Below are positions 51,734 through 63,396 of a stretch of 64,000 nucleotides of DNA, in pieces. The notes under the pieces are model-generated. The model was not told the origin of the DNA and ran no database searches. It saw nothing but the letters and a program-made list of their open reading frames with translations. The DNA lies in contig OZ018409.1 in the NCBI GenBank assembly GCA_963969595.1, positions 14,416,975 through 14,480,974 of the forward strand. Reading direction: 5' to 3'. The stretch comes from Neckera pumila (lineage: Eukaryota; Streptophyta; Bryopsida; Hypnales; Neckeraceae). The translations under genes were made by a program, and so were the position numbers. Positions within the stretch are counted from its first letter, which is position 1. Each line of letters begins with the position of its first letter.

Positions 51734-53066
51734 ATGGCATCATCAAACGCTGCCGGGACCAGTGGTGCCAAAGAGTCGAGCCTCACAGCTCTGATCTCGC
51801 GCTTCGACAGGGGAAACATCCCTTATTTCTACAAGACTGTAACAAAGACGGCGGTCACCCAGCAAGTGTTGGGGCCCCTCGCCTACGCTCTGGTAGGATT
51901 TCAAGCCCCATATATATTTATATATATGAGCGTGTCATTATTATCATTCCTGCAGGAGATTCGGTAGAAGCTTTGTTTTGAAAAGGCTTAATCAATTAAT
52001 TAAGTACGTGATCTTTCGTATGATGCTAGGCTGTTTCGTTCGAGCATCTCCAAAGTCCAGTAAGAAAATTTTTGTTCACCAATTTGTCAAGATTATTTTC
52101 CTTGCAATGGTTGAATGAAGCTTCATGCTTTGGCTCCTACCTTGATGATCAAGTGTTTGAACTGGTGCTTTCAATGACTGTTTGCAGGGATTTCCAGTGA
52201 GTTTTGTAAGAGCGCATGTCAACAGCGGTTTCGACAAAAAGGTCACCTTCCACCGAACCAACCGTGAGCAGACGTGGCCCATCAAGCTCAAGGTAAAGGA
52301 GGAACAAACACCGAAGCATCGAGTGATTCGAGTCTTCGCATATGGTGCGGGTGGGTGGAAAGACTTTGTGGTGGACAACCACATCCAAGTCGGGGACACC
52401 TTGGTGTTCTCCTTGGTGGGGCATTCGAACTTCATGATCGACATTATCAAGGCTGTTCCTGCGGAGGGCCACGAGGAGGAGGAGGATCTTTCAGTCAATG
52501 CATCGTCATTCACAAAGCACATTGAGGAGGCATCGGTGCCGTGCAGGACAGTGCCACCGCAAGATGGTCCTCGGTTTTGGGTCACACCCACAGAAGTCAA
52601 TCAACTGGTAAGTGAATGTTGACGGTAGCAGGTTCAAACTTGGAAAGAAACTGTTGATTGCACATTCAGTTGGGAATTGATGAAGCTGGTGTCGAGTACC
52701 TTTATCAGCGAATGGATTCTAATTAGGAATATATGTTGTGCGATGATTGTTTCTTGCTGGCAGGGTGTTCCAGTACACTTCTGGAAGCACTTGAATCACG
52801 ACATGCTGCAAGGCCGAGATTGGCAATTGAAAGGTCCAAATGGGGCCGTTATGCTGGTGGAGGCGGAGGGGAGCTTCTACGAGCAAAAGATCATGGACCT
52901 GCATCTAAAGTCCGGGTGGAAAGATTTCTTTGTGGAAAATAATTTGCGAATTGGACACCTTCTCGAATTTTCTCTGGTGGGCCGCAATTGTTTCACGGTA
53001 GAAGTACATGACAGTGATTGTAAGCGCTTCCAGCAATTTGCGGGAATTGATCTTTTTTCAGGATAA
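51734..53066 (+). CDS. B3-domain DNA-binding protein B (two B3 domains, 303 aa, 4 exons)
   Basis: Exons: 51734-51892, 52030-52059 (a 30-nt microexon encoding AVSFEHLQSP), 52188-52607, 52764-53066. All have GT-AG borders and phase 0. The start is MASSNAAGTSGAKESS (acaATGG context). B3 domain 1 spans about residues 31-153: YFYKTVTKTAV, FVRAHVNSGFDKKVTF, GGWKDFVVDNHIQVGDTLVF, FMIDIIKAV. The acidic linker EGHEEEEDL follows. B3 domain 2 spans about 190-290: HFWKHLNHDML, GWKDFFVENNLRIGHLLEF, FTVEVHD. The order and exon structure are the same as gene A, with several residue changes, a small insertion in domain 1 (KEEQTPKHR) and a different C-terminus. Both copies look functional, consistent with a duplicated pair of plant B3 (REM-like) regulators. 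DNA targets are unknown. Confidence 0.9.
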
Positions 53067-54308
53067 GGCCAACTCTTTCGAACACTTTCTTGCAGTGTAC
53101 GCTCTTGAAATCAATGAAAATATCGGAGGCATCATTGTGATGCCGCTTGCTCTTTAAGTTGTGACGTGTGGCTGGTGCTGGTGGTCCTCCTGTCCCGCGT
53201 CCAATTGTAAGCGGACGGTGCTTCAGATTTCCTTTCTTAATTGCCATGCTCCCATGTGCTCCGCTACATATAATTATCGTCTTCCTCTTTGCTGTCCACT
53301 GATGATTCCTTTGTACAGCGGCACGTACTTTGGTTTTCCTGTGCAAGCCAGAACTTCGTCTTGCATGTCTTCATTTGTTGCCCTTCCCCTGATCCCATAT
53401 ATAGCCCTCTTCTTCAATACGTATGATGAGGTTTCAGACTTCCTGGAATATCAATACGTATGATGGGGTTTCAGACTTCCTGGAATAGGAATGATGCGCG
53501 CATTCTTCAATGAAGGCTTTCAATTCTGAATGGGGTTGCACGCATGGCACATGGAAGGTCGGGAGTGGACAATGAAGCGTTTGACTCCTAGCAGTGCTTG
53601 TTGCACCGAAGTTGCACTATACGAAACTAGCGCTGGCTGAAATAACTTACTGTAGTATTCTAGAAGTAGGACGAATAATCATGGTGATTATCGTGTTAGG
53701 ATTATATATACCTTGACAATCACTACAGGGACCTCAAAATCTCTCTATAAGTTGATGAATCTGGCGTTTTGCTACTCACAGATTCAGCTCAATCGTCGTG
53801 ATTTCGTTCAGCATCGATTCCTCAAGGTGAGAATGCCACGAATCGAGGTTCCTCAACCCCATTCTAGAAGTAAATGAAAACTGTTTATGGTAAAGGGCAT
53901 ATTCTTCTGATCAGGGCAACAGAAAAAAGTGAGTTTCGGGCACAAAATTGAATGCTCGTGCGGAAATTGGAAACTTAATTAACATTCAAAGGCACCGCTG
54001 TATTCCGTCTCGGGGAGATTCAAGAATAAGTAGAGTATTCTATCTTTGCCGTCAGGCAAATATTCGAACATGTCACGAGAGCACATTCAATTACAAATCA
54101 AATGAATGTCCTTCCAACACATACCTCTACTACTACCTGCCAGGCTGACACAATTCAGAGCATGAAGCACAGGAACAACGTTTTGGGCGGGGGACCTCTC
54201 CCCCTTCCAACCTGTTGGTGTGAGCCTTCTAAGTGGACGGGGTCACCAATACAAAGCCAATCTGTGCTTCTTGGTGCAATTGAGAAGTTGAGGGTGTGGC
54301 TTCTTAGT
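53067..54308. other. diverged outer right arm between B3 gene B and MAPDA
   Basis: Convergent intergenic DNA between a rightward and a leftward gene. Homologous in inverted orientation to 22800-24069. It contains a tandem duplication of about 40 bp at about 53418-53485 ('acgtatgatg(a/g)ggtttcagac' twice) that the left copy lacks. Confidence 0.55.
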
Positions 54309-57300
54309 CTAAGAACTTGAAGTCTCAAACCTATCAGAGAACAAACTTTGAGCTCTGACATCAAAGTTTTGATGAAGCGCCTCCTTCGTTAATGACTCGG
54401 CAAAAGCGAACTCGATTGCACCTCGGGCAAGCTCCACTACTTCCTTGGGTTTTAGAGCTGCAACATCACAGTGGTCACGTATGGAACCTGTAGAAGGCTA
54501 TAATAAACAAACATTATAAAAAAACAATATTCAATAGATACAACAATAGTATTACATCTAATCTGTTGCAGAAACGAATTGTCATATAAATTTCACTCTA
54601 TAATTCTCCTGACTAATTCAGGCACGTATACAACAGGACCCCAAACAGAAGATGAAAGCCTACCAAGAGAACAGGCTGCCAAAGCGAGCTCACGAGACAG
54701 GCTCGTGGCAAAGATGCCAGTATCATCCGTGCAGATGGCAATGGGGTGCTTGGCTTTGTGAAGTCCCGCTACTCGAAGCAAAATCATCATAGATTGTGAT
54801 TTCTCCAAGCGAAGACATCAAAGAGTAGCAAATGGAGAACATACATGCGCTGAAAATATGATCAAAATCTCTCTAAAAAATATCAAAGGCCTCTGGTGAG
54901 CCAGGACTAGCCATAAATATAGACTTGAGACGGAGCATAAGTCAGCCGTTAAATGTTGGACACAATGCACAGCAGGATGACATCACTTTGAACACCATAA
55001 GCAAAACAGCCCAACTGAAAGCACAGAGACGCACTCTAAGCAACCCAACAAACAAAGTATGCCGGCAAGAATCAGGTCTCGAGACTGACCTAAGTGGTGT
55101 GCTTCAATAGACGGTACACTTTGCGTGGCCAGGTTGGAAGTGAGGCAAACCTCCACCTGCACATCCGACCATATGAACATCACTTTGCAATAGATCATTG
55201 TGACAAAATTTCGATATTTCCTCATTCTAAGGCTCTGATTCCCGCATACTCAATGCCGTGCCATAGAACATAATTGGTCATCCCTAATAACTACATTGAA
55301 CAGCTGCTATATTGTCCGGCAATTGGATCTCATGATTTTTTAGCATTCTTTAAGTGGATCACATGAGGACTTTCTTTTGTCCAGTAATTATTCATCTGTT
55401 GACCAATACGCAACAGTTACTCTACTGATATAATAAAATAACCAACCCGAATTAGATTTTCACGATATGTTCGTCATATTTCCTCGAATCCTTGGTCGTT
55501 CTATAAGGTTTAACCACCGTTACTGAATACACCAACTCTGCTCAGAAGCAAACATTCATGACTAGTTCTTGAACTTACTGGAATATCAGAAGCTAACAAC
55601 ACCTCCCACTCATAGTCGTCCAAGAAACAGACATGACCAAGACGCTCTGGACGCATGGCAAGCATACTCCGAATCTCCTCAGAATTGCGCACCTGTCTTT
55701 CACACCAGTGATTGCTGTCACCCTCATTTCTAGTAGTGCTCTCACCCAAAGCAAAGTATCTATATATTCACCATCAACAACATTCAGCAATGAAGAATCG
55801 ATTCAATCGCACCAACAATACCCAAGACACAACAATAGAAAACAATTATAACTAAAAACAGACTCATGATCGCAACCATAATTTCACGAGGTCTGGAGAT
55901 TATGTTACATGCAACCTCTCCGCAATGAAGAGCTAATGGGAATCCCTGCTCCCGTGCAAACTGTAGAGCTGGTGCAAATGTAGTCCTGAACATATAAAAC
56001 AGACATTATGGTGCAGGGTTAGAGACCATGAATCATGTTTAGGGCGAATAAGAAGACAGTTTTCGAAAACAAATGAGTTTGTAAGAGTCCTCTTGATGAC
56101 TAACTTAAAAATCGCACCATTCTCCAATTGCAGGATCTCCTGATAAATCAATCCCGGCAATGTCCCATCCTTCTTTCCGCAATTCACAGGCAAGACGCAC
56201 CTATCCGAAATTATAACACGCACCTGCACTGAGTTATTACAAAGCTTCCAGAGTACCATTATCGACCTTCATAGTTTTCTCAAGAAACAAAAAATATGTT
56301 TTAAATGAGTACACCCTGCAGGTGGGAAATACTGCAAGAATTTCCAGAGAACAAATAGAAATACTAGTGGTTCTCACGGTATCCATTGCTGCTTCAGCTG
56401 TCTCCTTTCGATCTATGCTGGGAATAAGTCGCACATGGATAGGTGACGATGGAGCAGCCAGCTCCATGCCTGCCTTCACTGATTCCATGTACGACCGCTT
56501 TGTCATTCCTACTGCAGGATTGTTCTGTTTCACCACAACTCAGCAGCTCGATAAAACAATACCACAAGACTTTGTCTCTGACCTTTAGCAGGATGATGAA
56601 ACTCCACACCTAGCTATAACATAACAACTAGCATCCTCTACAATATCAGTAACTCAGCTACATGATAACAGTAGGAAAAAGGGGTAGCACATGATAGGCA
56701 GTATGATGTTACCTTGGGAGCGGTGCGGAGCTCCACATATATGGTATTCTCAGCAGCGAAATCCTCAATGACCTATATCCTCAGTGTTAAAAAATTCAAC
56801 ACCAAGCATCGCGGAAGACCTCCATCAGATTGACAAAGCTCTTCATGTTATCACGCATTAAATTCATAGTCAACATGGTGAGTAAATTTTAAGTTTGTGT
56901 CAAGTGTAATACGAATGGTATTTACCTAATTTTAGTGTACTGTTAGTGTCATGTTTGTGTCATTGGCATTGACTCTATATTACCTCGGCAAATACTAAGT
57001 TCACATTATACTGGGATTAATTAAACATTCTCAAAATATTGATTTAATCGCTAACTTATCACAATTAACTATGTGAATCTAACAGGAGAATTCTTTTAAG
57101 ATGGGGTTTGCTATCTTCAAAAATTCCTGTAAACTCCGGTTCCAGGCTAACATTGACCCACCTCTCGAGTGATACGTGTAATGACGTGATGATCTGTGGT
57201 CAGGATGCGCATGAGGCCGAACAGCTTGAATGTCTCTGGAAGAGATCTCCTCTCTGCAAGCATCAGAATCAAGAAAAATTCAAAACAATGAGCATGGAAG

Positions 57301-58266
57301 TGAGCACCGTGTTTACAATCGCACCAAAAGATTTGGAAGTGCTACTTGAGATTAATCCTGCACAAAGATTTATAAAAGAAATGACCAAACAAACTTTGAC
57401 AAACGAAAGAAGAAGGATGTTACGTCAAAGGACGTTAAAGTACATTGCTGTTAGTCTGGGTTTTATTTAAAACTTCAAAGGTTTCAAGTTACAAAATGTA
57501 GTCGTATATCTTGACCCCTAACAGATCAAGAATTCCCGGTATTAAATGAAAAAATTTCTATTGATCATATTGTGAAAAATATAATTCAGAGAGGGTCAAA
57601 TTTTGTATCAGTAGAATCAGCAACGGACACTGCACATCGTGGTGAAAAATAAAATAAAATTGCACAAAAGAAAGTCCCCTATGCCTTACCAGAACTGCTA
57701 AGAAAACAAGGTACCCCAATTTGAGTACTAAGTCTCTCAGAGGTTAAAATTTTCAAAGACGCACATAATTTGCAACCTGTACTCGTAACTGTTAAAAATC
57801 GAATCGAAATGACGCGTGTTCAAGAAAAAAGAAAACCAAGAACTCAAACCTAGTTTCAGAACCCTAGTGTCGATTCTACTCTCCATACCCATTTCACCAT
57901 TCGCGAGCAAATAATCCACTTAGAGAAAAAACTAGAGTAGCAGAAACCACCTTTCTCGAGAATGCTTTCCAACTCAGTGCAATTCTCGCCATGCTCACGC
58001 GCCAACTCCCTGCAATCCCAAACACCCCAATTCACCATCATCCGATCCGATCCCCTGCTGACTCATAAAACTGTCGGTATCATTCCAAACTTCGTAAGAG
58101 AAAGCACCCAAACAGACCAAATTCAAAAATTCAAAATTTTTAATAGAAAGAGGTGGGATTCATACACCAGAGTGGTAGCACGAATGGAGCCATTGAGATG
58201 AGCGTGAAGCTCCAGCTTAGGCATCGCCCTACACAGCGGCAGGTAGCTCGCAAGGTAATCCTCCAT
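54309..58266 (-). CDS. MAPDA: N6-methyl-AMP deaminase / adenosine deaminase-like protein (348 aa, 11 exons)
   Basis: A cytosolic zinc enzyme that converts N6-methyl-AMP, from breakdown of methylated RNA, to IMP in plants. Exons: 58266-58166, 58009-57951, 57253-57162, 56772-56713, 56524-56378, 56200-56118, 55985-55916, 55692-55579, 55156-55090, 54768-54664, 54457-54309. The phases close to 349 codons. Key residues are present: zinc ligands H21 and H23 (ELHAHLNGSIR), H201 and catalytic E204 (LALHCGE), general base H224 (RLGHVC), and zinc ligand D279 with D280 (ICTDDTG). The first donor is read as CTGGT/gtatga, because this gives TLVELARE as in the family; the CTG/gtgtat alternative shifts the frame. 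Length fits the family. The 3' half of this gene was copied into the inverted duplication and survives as the relic at 22290-22790. Confidence 0.95.
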
Positions 58267-58560
58267 TGTAAGAAAGAAAAAATGATGTACAGTACAAGGC
58301 TTATCTAGGATCGAGGTTTCAGAATTTGGGCATCGCTAGATTGAGAAGCTTGGATTGAGAAGCTTGAATTGAGAAGCAAAGAGAAGAATGCAGCACCCCT
58401 GAGCTCGTTTGATCTAGTGCTGGGAGTGACACACACGGCTTTAGGGCTGCTCAGAGTGTGCAGCAAGCCAATTCGGTCGGAGAATGTCGGTGTCCTTTGG
58501 GAAACTTTCTACTTTATTCCCGGGGTTCTAAATCTGGTAAGTGGAGGTTTTTATTTTTAA
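58267..58560 (-). promoter_or_regulatory. upstream region of MAPDA
   Basis: Contains a tandem run of 'attgagaagcttg/c' units at about 58340-58378. No clear TATA box was seen. The ORF at 58369-58560 has no recognisable domain. Confidence 0.35.
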
Positions 58561-58985
58561 CCAAAAAAGAAGAAGTGCAATTCATACCGTAATGGTCATC
58601 TTACCGCCGCAAAAGCAATCACAAGTGGTAACAATTTTTATTTTTTATTTTTCTTTGGTGGAGCAACTACCATGCGTGTCAAAAAATTAGAAAAAACAAA
58701 GCCAAGAAATCCAAATCAAGCTTTCAAATTATTAAACTACAAAAACTAAACTATTTGGGCAGCAAGGTGCAGAAATTGACCTACACATATAGTAGCACCT
58801 TAGATGTTTGTAAATAAGAAAAACAATAGATAGAATCATTCCTATGTTAACTATTATTAAAAAAAATCTACTATTAGTAGCTTTCATCCAAATATAATTA
58901 GTGAATCTAGTCTTTTTTTGAGAAGGATTTGGCAATTTTATTCATTATTTCAAACATTTTTTTCTTAGTGTTAAAGGAGAAAATA

Positions 58986-59079
58986 CCAAAACAAGTAAGA
59001 TTCTAATAAAAATTAGCCAAAAAAATTTGGCTAGTCAAAATAGCCAAATCCTTTTGTTAGAATCTTACCTGATTTTGAT
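58986..59079. mobile_element. small inverted-repeat (hairpin) element
   Basis: Left 'gtaagattctaataaaa' pairs with right 'ttttgttagaatcttac'. The inner parts 'ttagccaaa' and 'tttggcta' pair as well. About 95 bp; the whole stretch could fold on itself. MITE-like, but without a confirmed target duplication. Confidence 0.45.
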
Positions 59080-59825
59080 ATTGGCTCTATGTAACATCAA
59101 GAAAAATATTTTTTAAATCGGGAAAATTGCCAAACCCTTCTATAAAGAAATTAACATGCGGATGGTTCTATCCATTTTTTCTTACTTGCATACATTCTAA
59201 GGTGCAAACTCTACCACCAAAAAAACAAAAACAATTGGATGGATTACAATATTTCTTGGTCACAATATGAAGGTCTAAAAAAACACACTTTCTGTGATGG
59301 ATTTACACTCAAGATGTAATGGAAAATCCTATTGTTGTCGCCCAAGATCTAGTGGGAAAGCTTCTCTAGAACTCTAAATATTATAGATATTTTATCTGAG
59401 ACAATTTGAGGTGTAGTTACTTTAGATGTCTAATTTTTAAAAGTTTTCAAATCAAAGTTCAAAATATTTTTGAACTTCCTTCATAATTATTTGTCATTCT
59501 CTAAATTCAACCAATTTTTGTATGTTTATTCCAAAGATTGCTTCAACTCACATTAAAATTTGGAAATTTCTTTGAATTTTGATCAATTCTTTTATATAGT
59601 TCAATTATTATTATTATTATTTATTATTATTTTACTTTTAAAATTTCATTTTCACTTATTTGCAATATTCTAACTACTAATTCTTCCAATTGTTGTTTCA
59701 AAAAAATTGATTTGAAGTCCCATATGAAAATAATCACTTTCATCATCAAAATATGCACTTTGAAGTAAAAGATTGTCTTTTCTCTCAAAAGCACCAAACA
59801 CAACATTTCAAAATAGGTTGGATAG

Positions 59826-60040
59826 CATTAGAAGGGATTTGGGGGCTTTAGAGGGCCATTTCAGGCCCATTCCCCAATCTGGCCAAATTCAATGAACAAT
59901 AATATGAGTTGTTAAAAAGAATTTCAAAAATGATGTGGCAATCACTGTACCACATCAGCCAGCTACTGCAGCTACATTTCCGCAGTCTGGGAATGCAGGG
60001 GAACTCATAGCCCTCCAAGACCCTCAAATCCCCTCTAATG
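59826..60040. mobile_element. MITE with about 33-bp inverted ends (215 bp)
   Basis: Left end 'cattagaagggatttggggg' continuing 'ctttagagggc'. Right end 'gccctccaagaccctcaaat' continuing 'cccctctaatg'. These are imperfect inverted repeats. The GC-richer interior differs from the surrounding AT-rich DNA. No target duplication was identified and the superfamily is unassigned. Confidence 0.6.
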
Positions 60041-61900
60041 GGACATTAAGGAAAATTTCAACCCTTCAAAAGGCCGCGAATTCTACACCTGCCCGATGCA
60101 ATTATGGAAAAAAATAAAAATATATTATTTGTCTCTTTTAATTTTAATTTTTTTAAATTGGGTGCTAACGTGGCACTAGTAGTGCCACATCAATTTTTTA
60201 TTTTTTATTTTTATTTATTTTTTTAGTATTTTTTTCTTCATTTTGAAATTGCATCAAAGAAGTCCCATAAATCAATTCTTTAGTGGCCTTTTGGAGGGCT
60301 GAATTTTTTCTAATGCAAAATATTAAAATAAAAATGTCAACCATATCCTACACAATTGTAGATATGGCCATAGATACATAAACATAAATACATTGGATAT
60401 TAATATAATTCCATATCATTTGATAATTTCTTTAAGCTCTAAATCCGTGGCATAAATGAATACTTGAAGCATGCTCAAAAGAATGGATCAATTAAAAAAA
60501 TGCTTTATGTGTAAATCATGGTACACTAGTTTCCTTTATACTGCATGGTCTCTTCATCACTATCCCATAATACTAGATAGTCTTTTTGTAGTATTGAAAG
60601 TATTAAGGATTTGCTAATAAATTTTTAATACATATTCTGACCAAATGATTCTATAGTGAATGTACAATGTGTCTTTTCAAGTGCAAAACAAGTGAAGGTG
60701 TTTATTAACATCAATCAAGGAAAGATTAGAAGTAGAGAGTTGCAACAGATATAAAATATTACATACAAATAAGGCTAGGGTTTATAAAAAAGAAAGACTT
60801 CATGAACCTTGCCTTCTTGGTGTATTTAGATTTGCTAAAGGACAACTTGGAATTCAATAGATTCAATGAAAAAGTTGAGTGTCTTCTAGTCTTTGACCTA
60901 ATCCACTTCAAATTGCTATAAAAGATTTTAATTTTTAAGAATTTTTTGATTTGCAAAATGGAATATAACCTAGATTATTTGTACATCATTATTTCATCAT
61001 TTCTTGTACATCCTTATTTCATGTATTAACATCGTAAACAAAAAAATTCATCTTCAACCCTAATATTGGATTTGAAACAACATTTTTTTGTGAATAATAC
61101 ATGCAACAAACCTTTACTACACTACCGTACATGTAGGTCAGTTTTGAAAATAAGTAGGGAAAATTTAGATTGTGTCTAAAATATTAAAAATTGTTTAGCT
61201 GTTTCTAAAAGTTTGAAATTTTTTCATTGTTGATCATTTTAAATATCCAAAAATTATTGTTGAGAAAAATTAGAAAAAGGAACACATTTATATATGAATA
61301 GAAAAAATCAATCCAAAATTTGAGTGTCTAAAGATTAGAAAAAGCAAAATGCCAAAAGTCAAGAATTTCAAATCCAAATCAACTTGCTGAGCTATTGAAC
61401 TACAAAAACTAAACTATTTCAGCAACAAGGTGTTGAAACTGATCTATGCATATGGTAGTGCAATTATGGAGGAACGGAGTCTAATTAGCTCAAACCCTTG
61501 ACAAATGCAAAATTTTGCCGAAAAGAAAAACGTTTGTTTAAAATACATTGCTACAACAGGGTTGGGGTGAATTAAGCCTCTCGCTTGGCCCGCACAAGCC
61601 ATTCTAGGGGTGCATGTTAAAAAAATCCTATTTTGTACCGTGTTAAATCTATGTTCTTCACCATTTCTAGCTAATTTGGAGGGTCTAATTGCAAATATGA
61701 ATATTCAGAATTTGCAAATTTTATCATGTGTGGCAAATAAAAAATTTCAGAGTTTTCCCTGAGGGCCAGGGGGTTGGTTCACCCCGGCCTGTAAAAGTTG
61801 CTTTTTGGAAATCCCAACTCCTTGCCCCAACGAAGAGCCGCCACAGTGCCACACCCCTCTGCCATGAACCGATAGCCAAGTCAGCAAAGCTCACTGCACT

Positions 61901-62389
61901 CATAAATAGTAAGCTTATTAGTAAGCTTAGTCATGGTCCCCACTCCCCAGGCAGTTCATATCATGATTCTCCCTGTCCGTCCGTCCTCGTTTCCTCCGCC
62001 TCGTCACCATTCAGTTCTCTCCCAACATGACTCACCCATTTCACCCCACCATGCATAAATCCCCTGCAACCTCCGTCACCTCCTCCATCATTCCATTCCA
62101 TTCCATAGCATTTCTACCGATTCCCCAACTTCTCAATCCAATTCTCAATCCAATTCTCAACTTCTTCAAAAGCTGCAGCATCAGTTTGAATTGGGTTCCA
62201 ATTCTCGATCGGGACAGTGCAATACAGTTCCTTGTGTGGCAATTGCACGTGAAGGGTTTGGATAGCTTGGGGTGTGATCGATTTGATCTTTTGTGCTGAC
62301 TGTCAATTTCTCAGTTCCTTGTGTGATCGAAGGGATTTGTAGACAGTCTGTTTGATCGAGCGAGCGAGCGAGCTAGCAGAGCTACAATA
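61901..62389 (+). promoter_or_regulatory. promoter/leader-like CT-rich stretch
   Basis: 'cataaatag' near 61901 resembles a TATA box. It is followed by a C/T-rich stretch with a triple 'caattctcaa' repeat (about 62137-62165). Base composition changes sharply from the AT-rich DNA to the left. It probably belongs to the transcription unit that contains the ORF at 62390 and/or the gene at 63397. Confidence 0.35.
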
Positions 62390-62569
62390 ATGTGGACGCT
62401 GGTTGCGCCGTTACTGTCGCAATGTTGCAAGCAGCTGAGCAAGGGCCGACTCCTGGGCACAGGGGCGGTGGTGCTGGGCTCTCAGGCGCGGACGGCAGCA
62501 AGCTCCAGAAGGGTGGTGTACATTCCCCTCCAGGACGTGGAAGTCGTGGCTCTTCAACAATTGTCGTGA
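62390..62569 (+). CDS. small hypothetical protein (59 aa)
   Basis: ORF starting MWTLVAPLLSQCCKQLSKGR and ending VEVVALQQLS. The GC-rich sequence stands out from its surroundings. The ATG follows 'ctacaata', a fair plant start context. The first 35 residues are hydrophobic and basic with no acidic residue, which would suit an organelle-targeting or membrane-associated peptide. No domain is recognised. It could also be a leader ORF of the downstream gene or chance. A (GA)n run follows at about 62635-62650. Confidence 0.35.
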   Translation: MWTLVAPLLSQCCKQLSKGRLLGTGAVVLGSQARTAASSRRVVYIPLQDVEVVALQQLS

Positions 62570-63396
62570 CCGACTAATTTTGGAACGAAATCGAACGTGT
62601 ACAGATCAACTAAGCAATCACTCTGAGAGTGAGTGAGAGAGAGAGAGAGAGCCAAGGCTATGGACGTTCACTTGGTGCAGTCGCCTCGTGTGGTCTCATT
62701 GTAGTTAGAATTGGCAACTTTCTGCGATCCGGCTGGTTTTACCGCAACGCCCAAGATCGATGGACATTGATGAAAAGGCAATTTATGTGACTGGTCAATT
62801 ACTAGTTTAGTCGTGTTGCGAGCTGTATGTAACTATGTATTAGGATTACAGCTGACCCACAAATGTAAAGCTAAACTTTCTGCTCAATTCAAGAGCAAAA
62901 GAGGAGTATGAGCTCCATATCTCCAGTACATGTCATGCATTGGCCTATTGTCGATTCAATCAATCCAAGGCTCCCCCGATCCTCTGTTGCAATGAATGGT
63001 TCTTCCTCTGGACAGTTGCAGTAAAACGTACAATCCAATTAGGGCATGCAGTTCTGTGTTGGAATCCACTGTGTATCGGCAGTTCGATAATGGAACTTTC
63101 CTGTCATTTCTTTTGTAAGTGTTCACCATTCACGAGATGGCTTTATTGCTATCTGGGGGTTTAGGGTACCGTTGGGAGATCCAGTTGGCCGGGGTTCCTT
63201 CAATTCAAATGCGAAATTATTTCTTCTCTGCCTTCACTGTAGTGTCTCTTAGCCTCCATGAGATGATGATGTCCACTGCTGGTCTCGAGTGAGAGGTGAA
63301 AGACGGTGAGACTGGCAATGCTGTTGAGAATTTTGTAGATCAAGTGCACTCCAAGTGCACTCCATTGGTCTACTGGTTTTGCGGAATTCGTTAGCA

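Larger units (their letters stand above)
58561..61900. other. AT-rich intergenic DNA
   Basis: No gene seen. It holds two small inverted-repeat elements (58986-59079, 59826-60040) and a TTA-rich microsatellite near 59606-59630. Confidence 0.55.

Noticed and set aside
57108..57470. 120-codon frame on the plus strand.
   Set aside because: It is antisense to MAPDA exon 3 and intron 2, with no domain.
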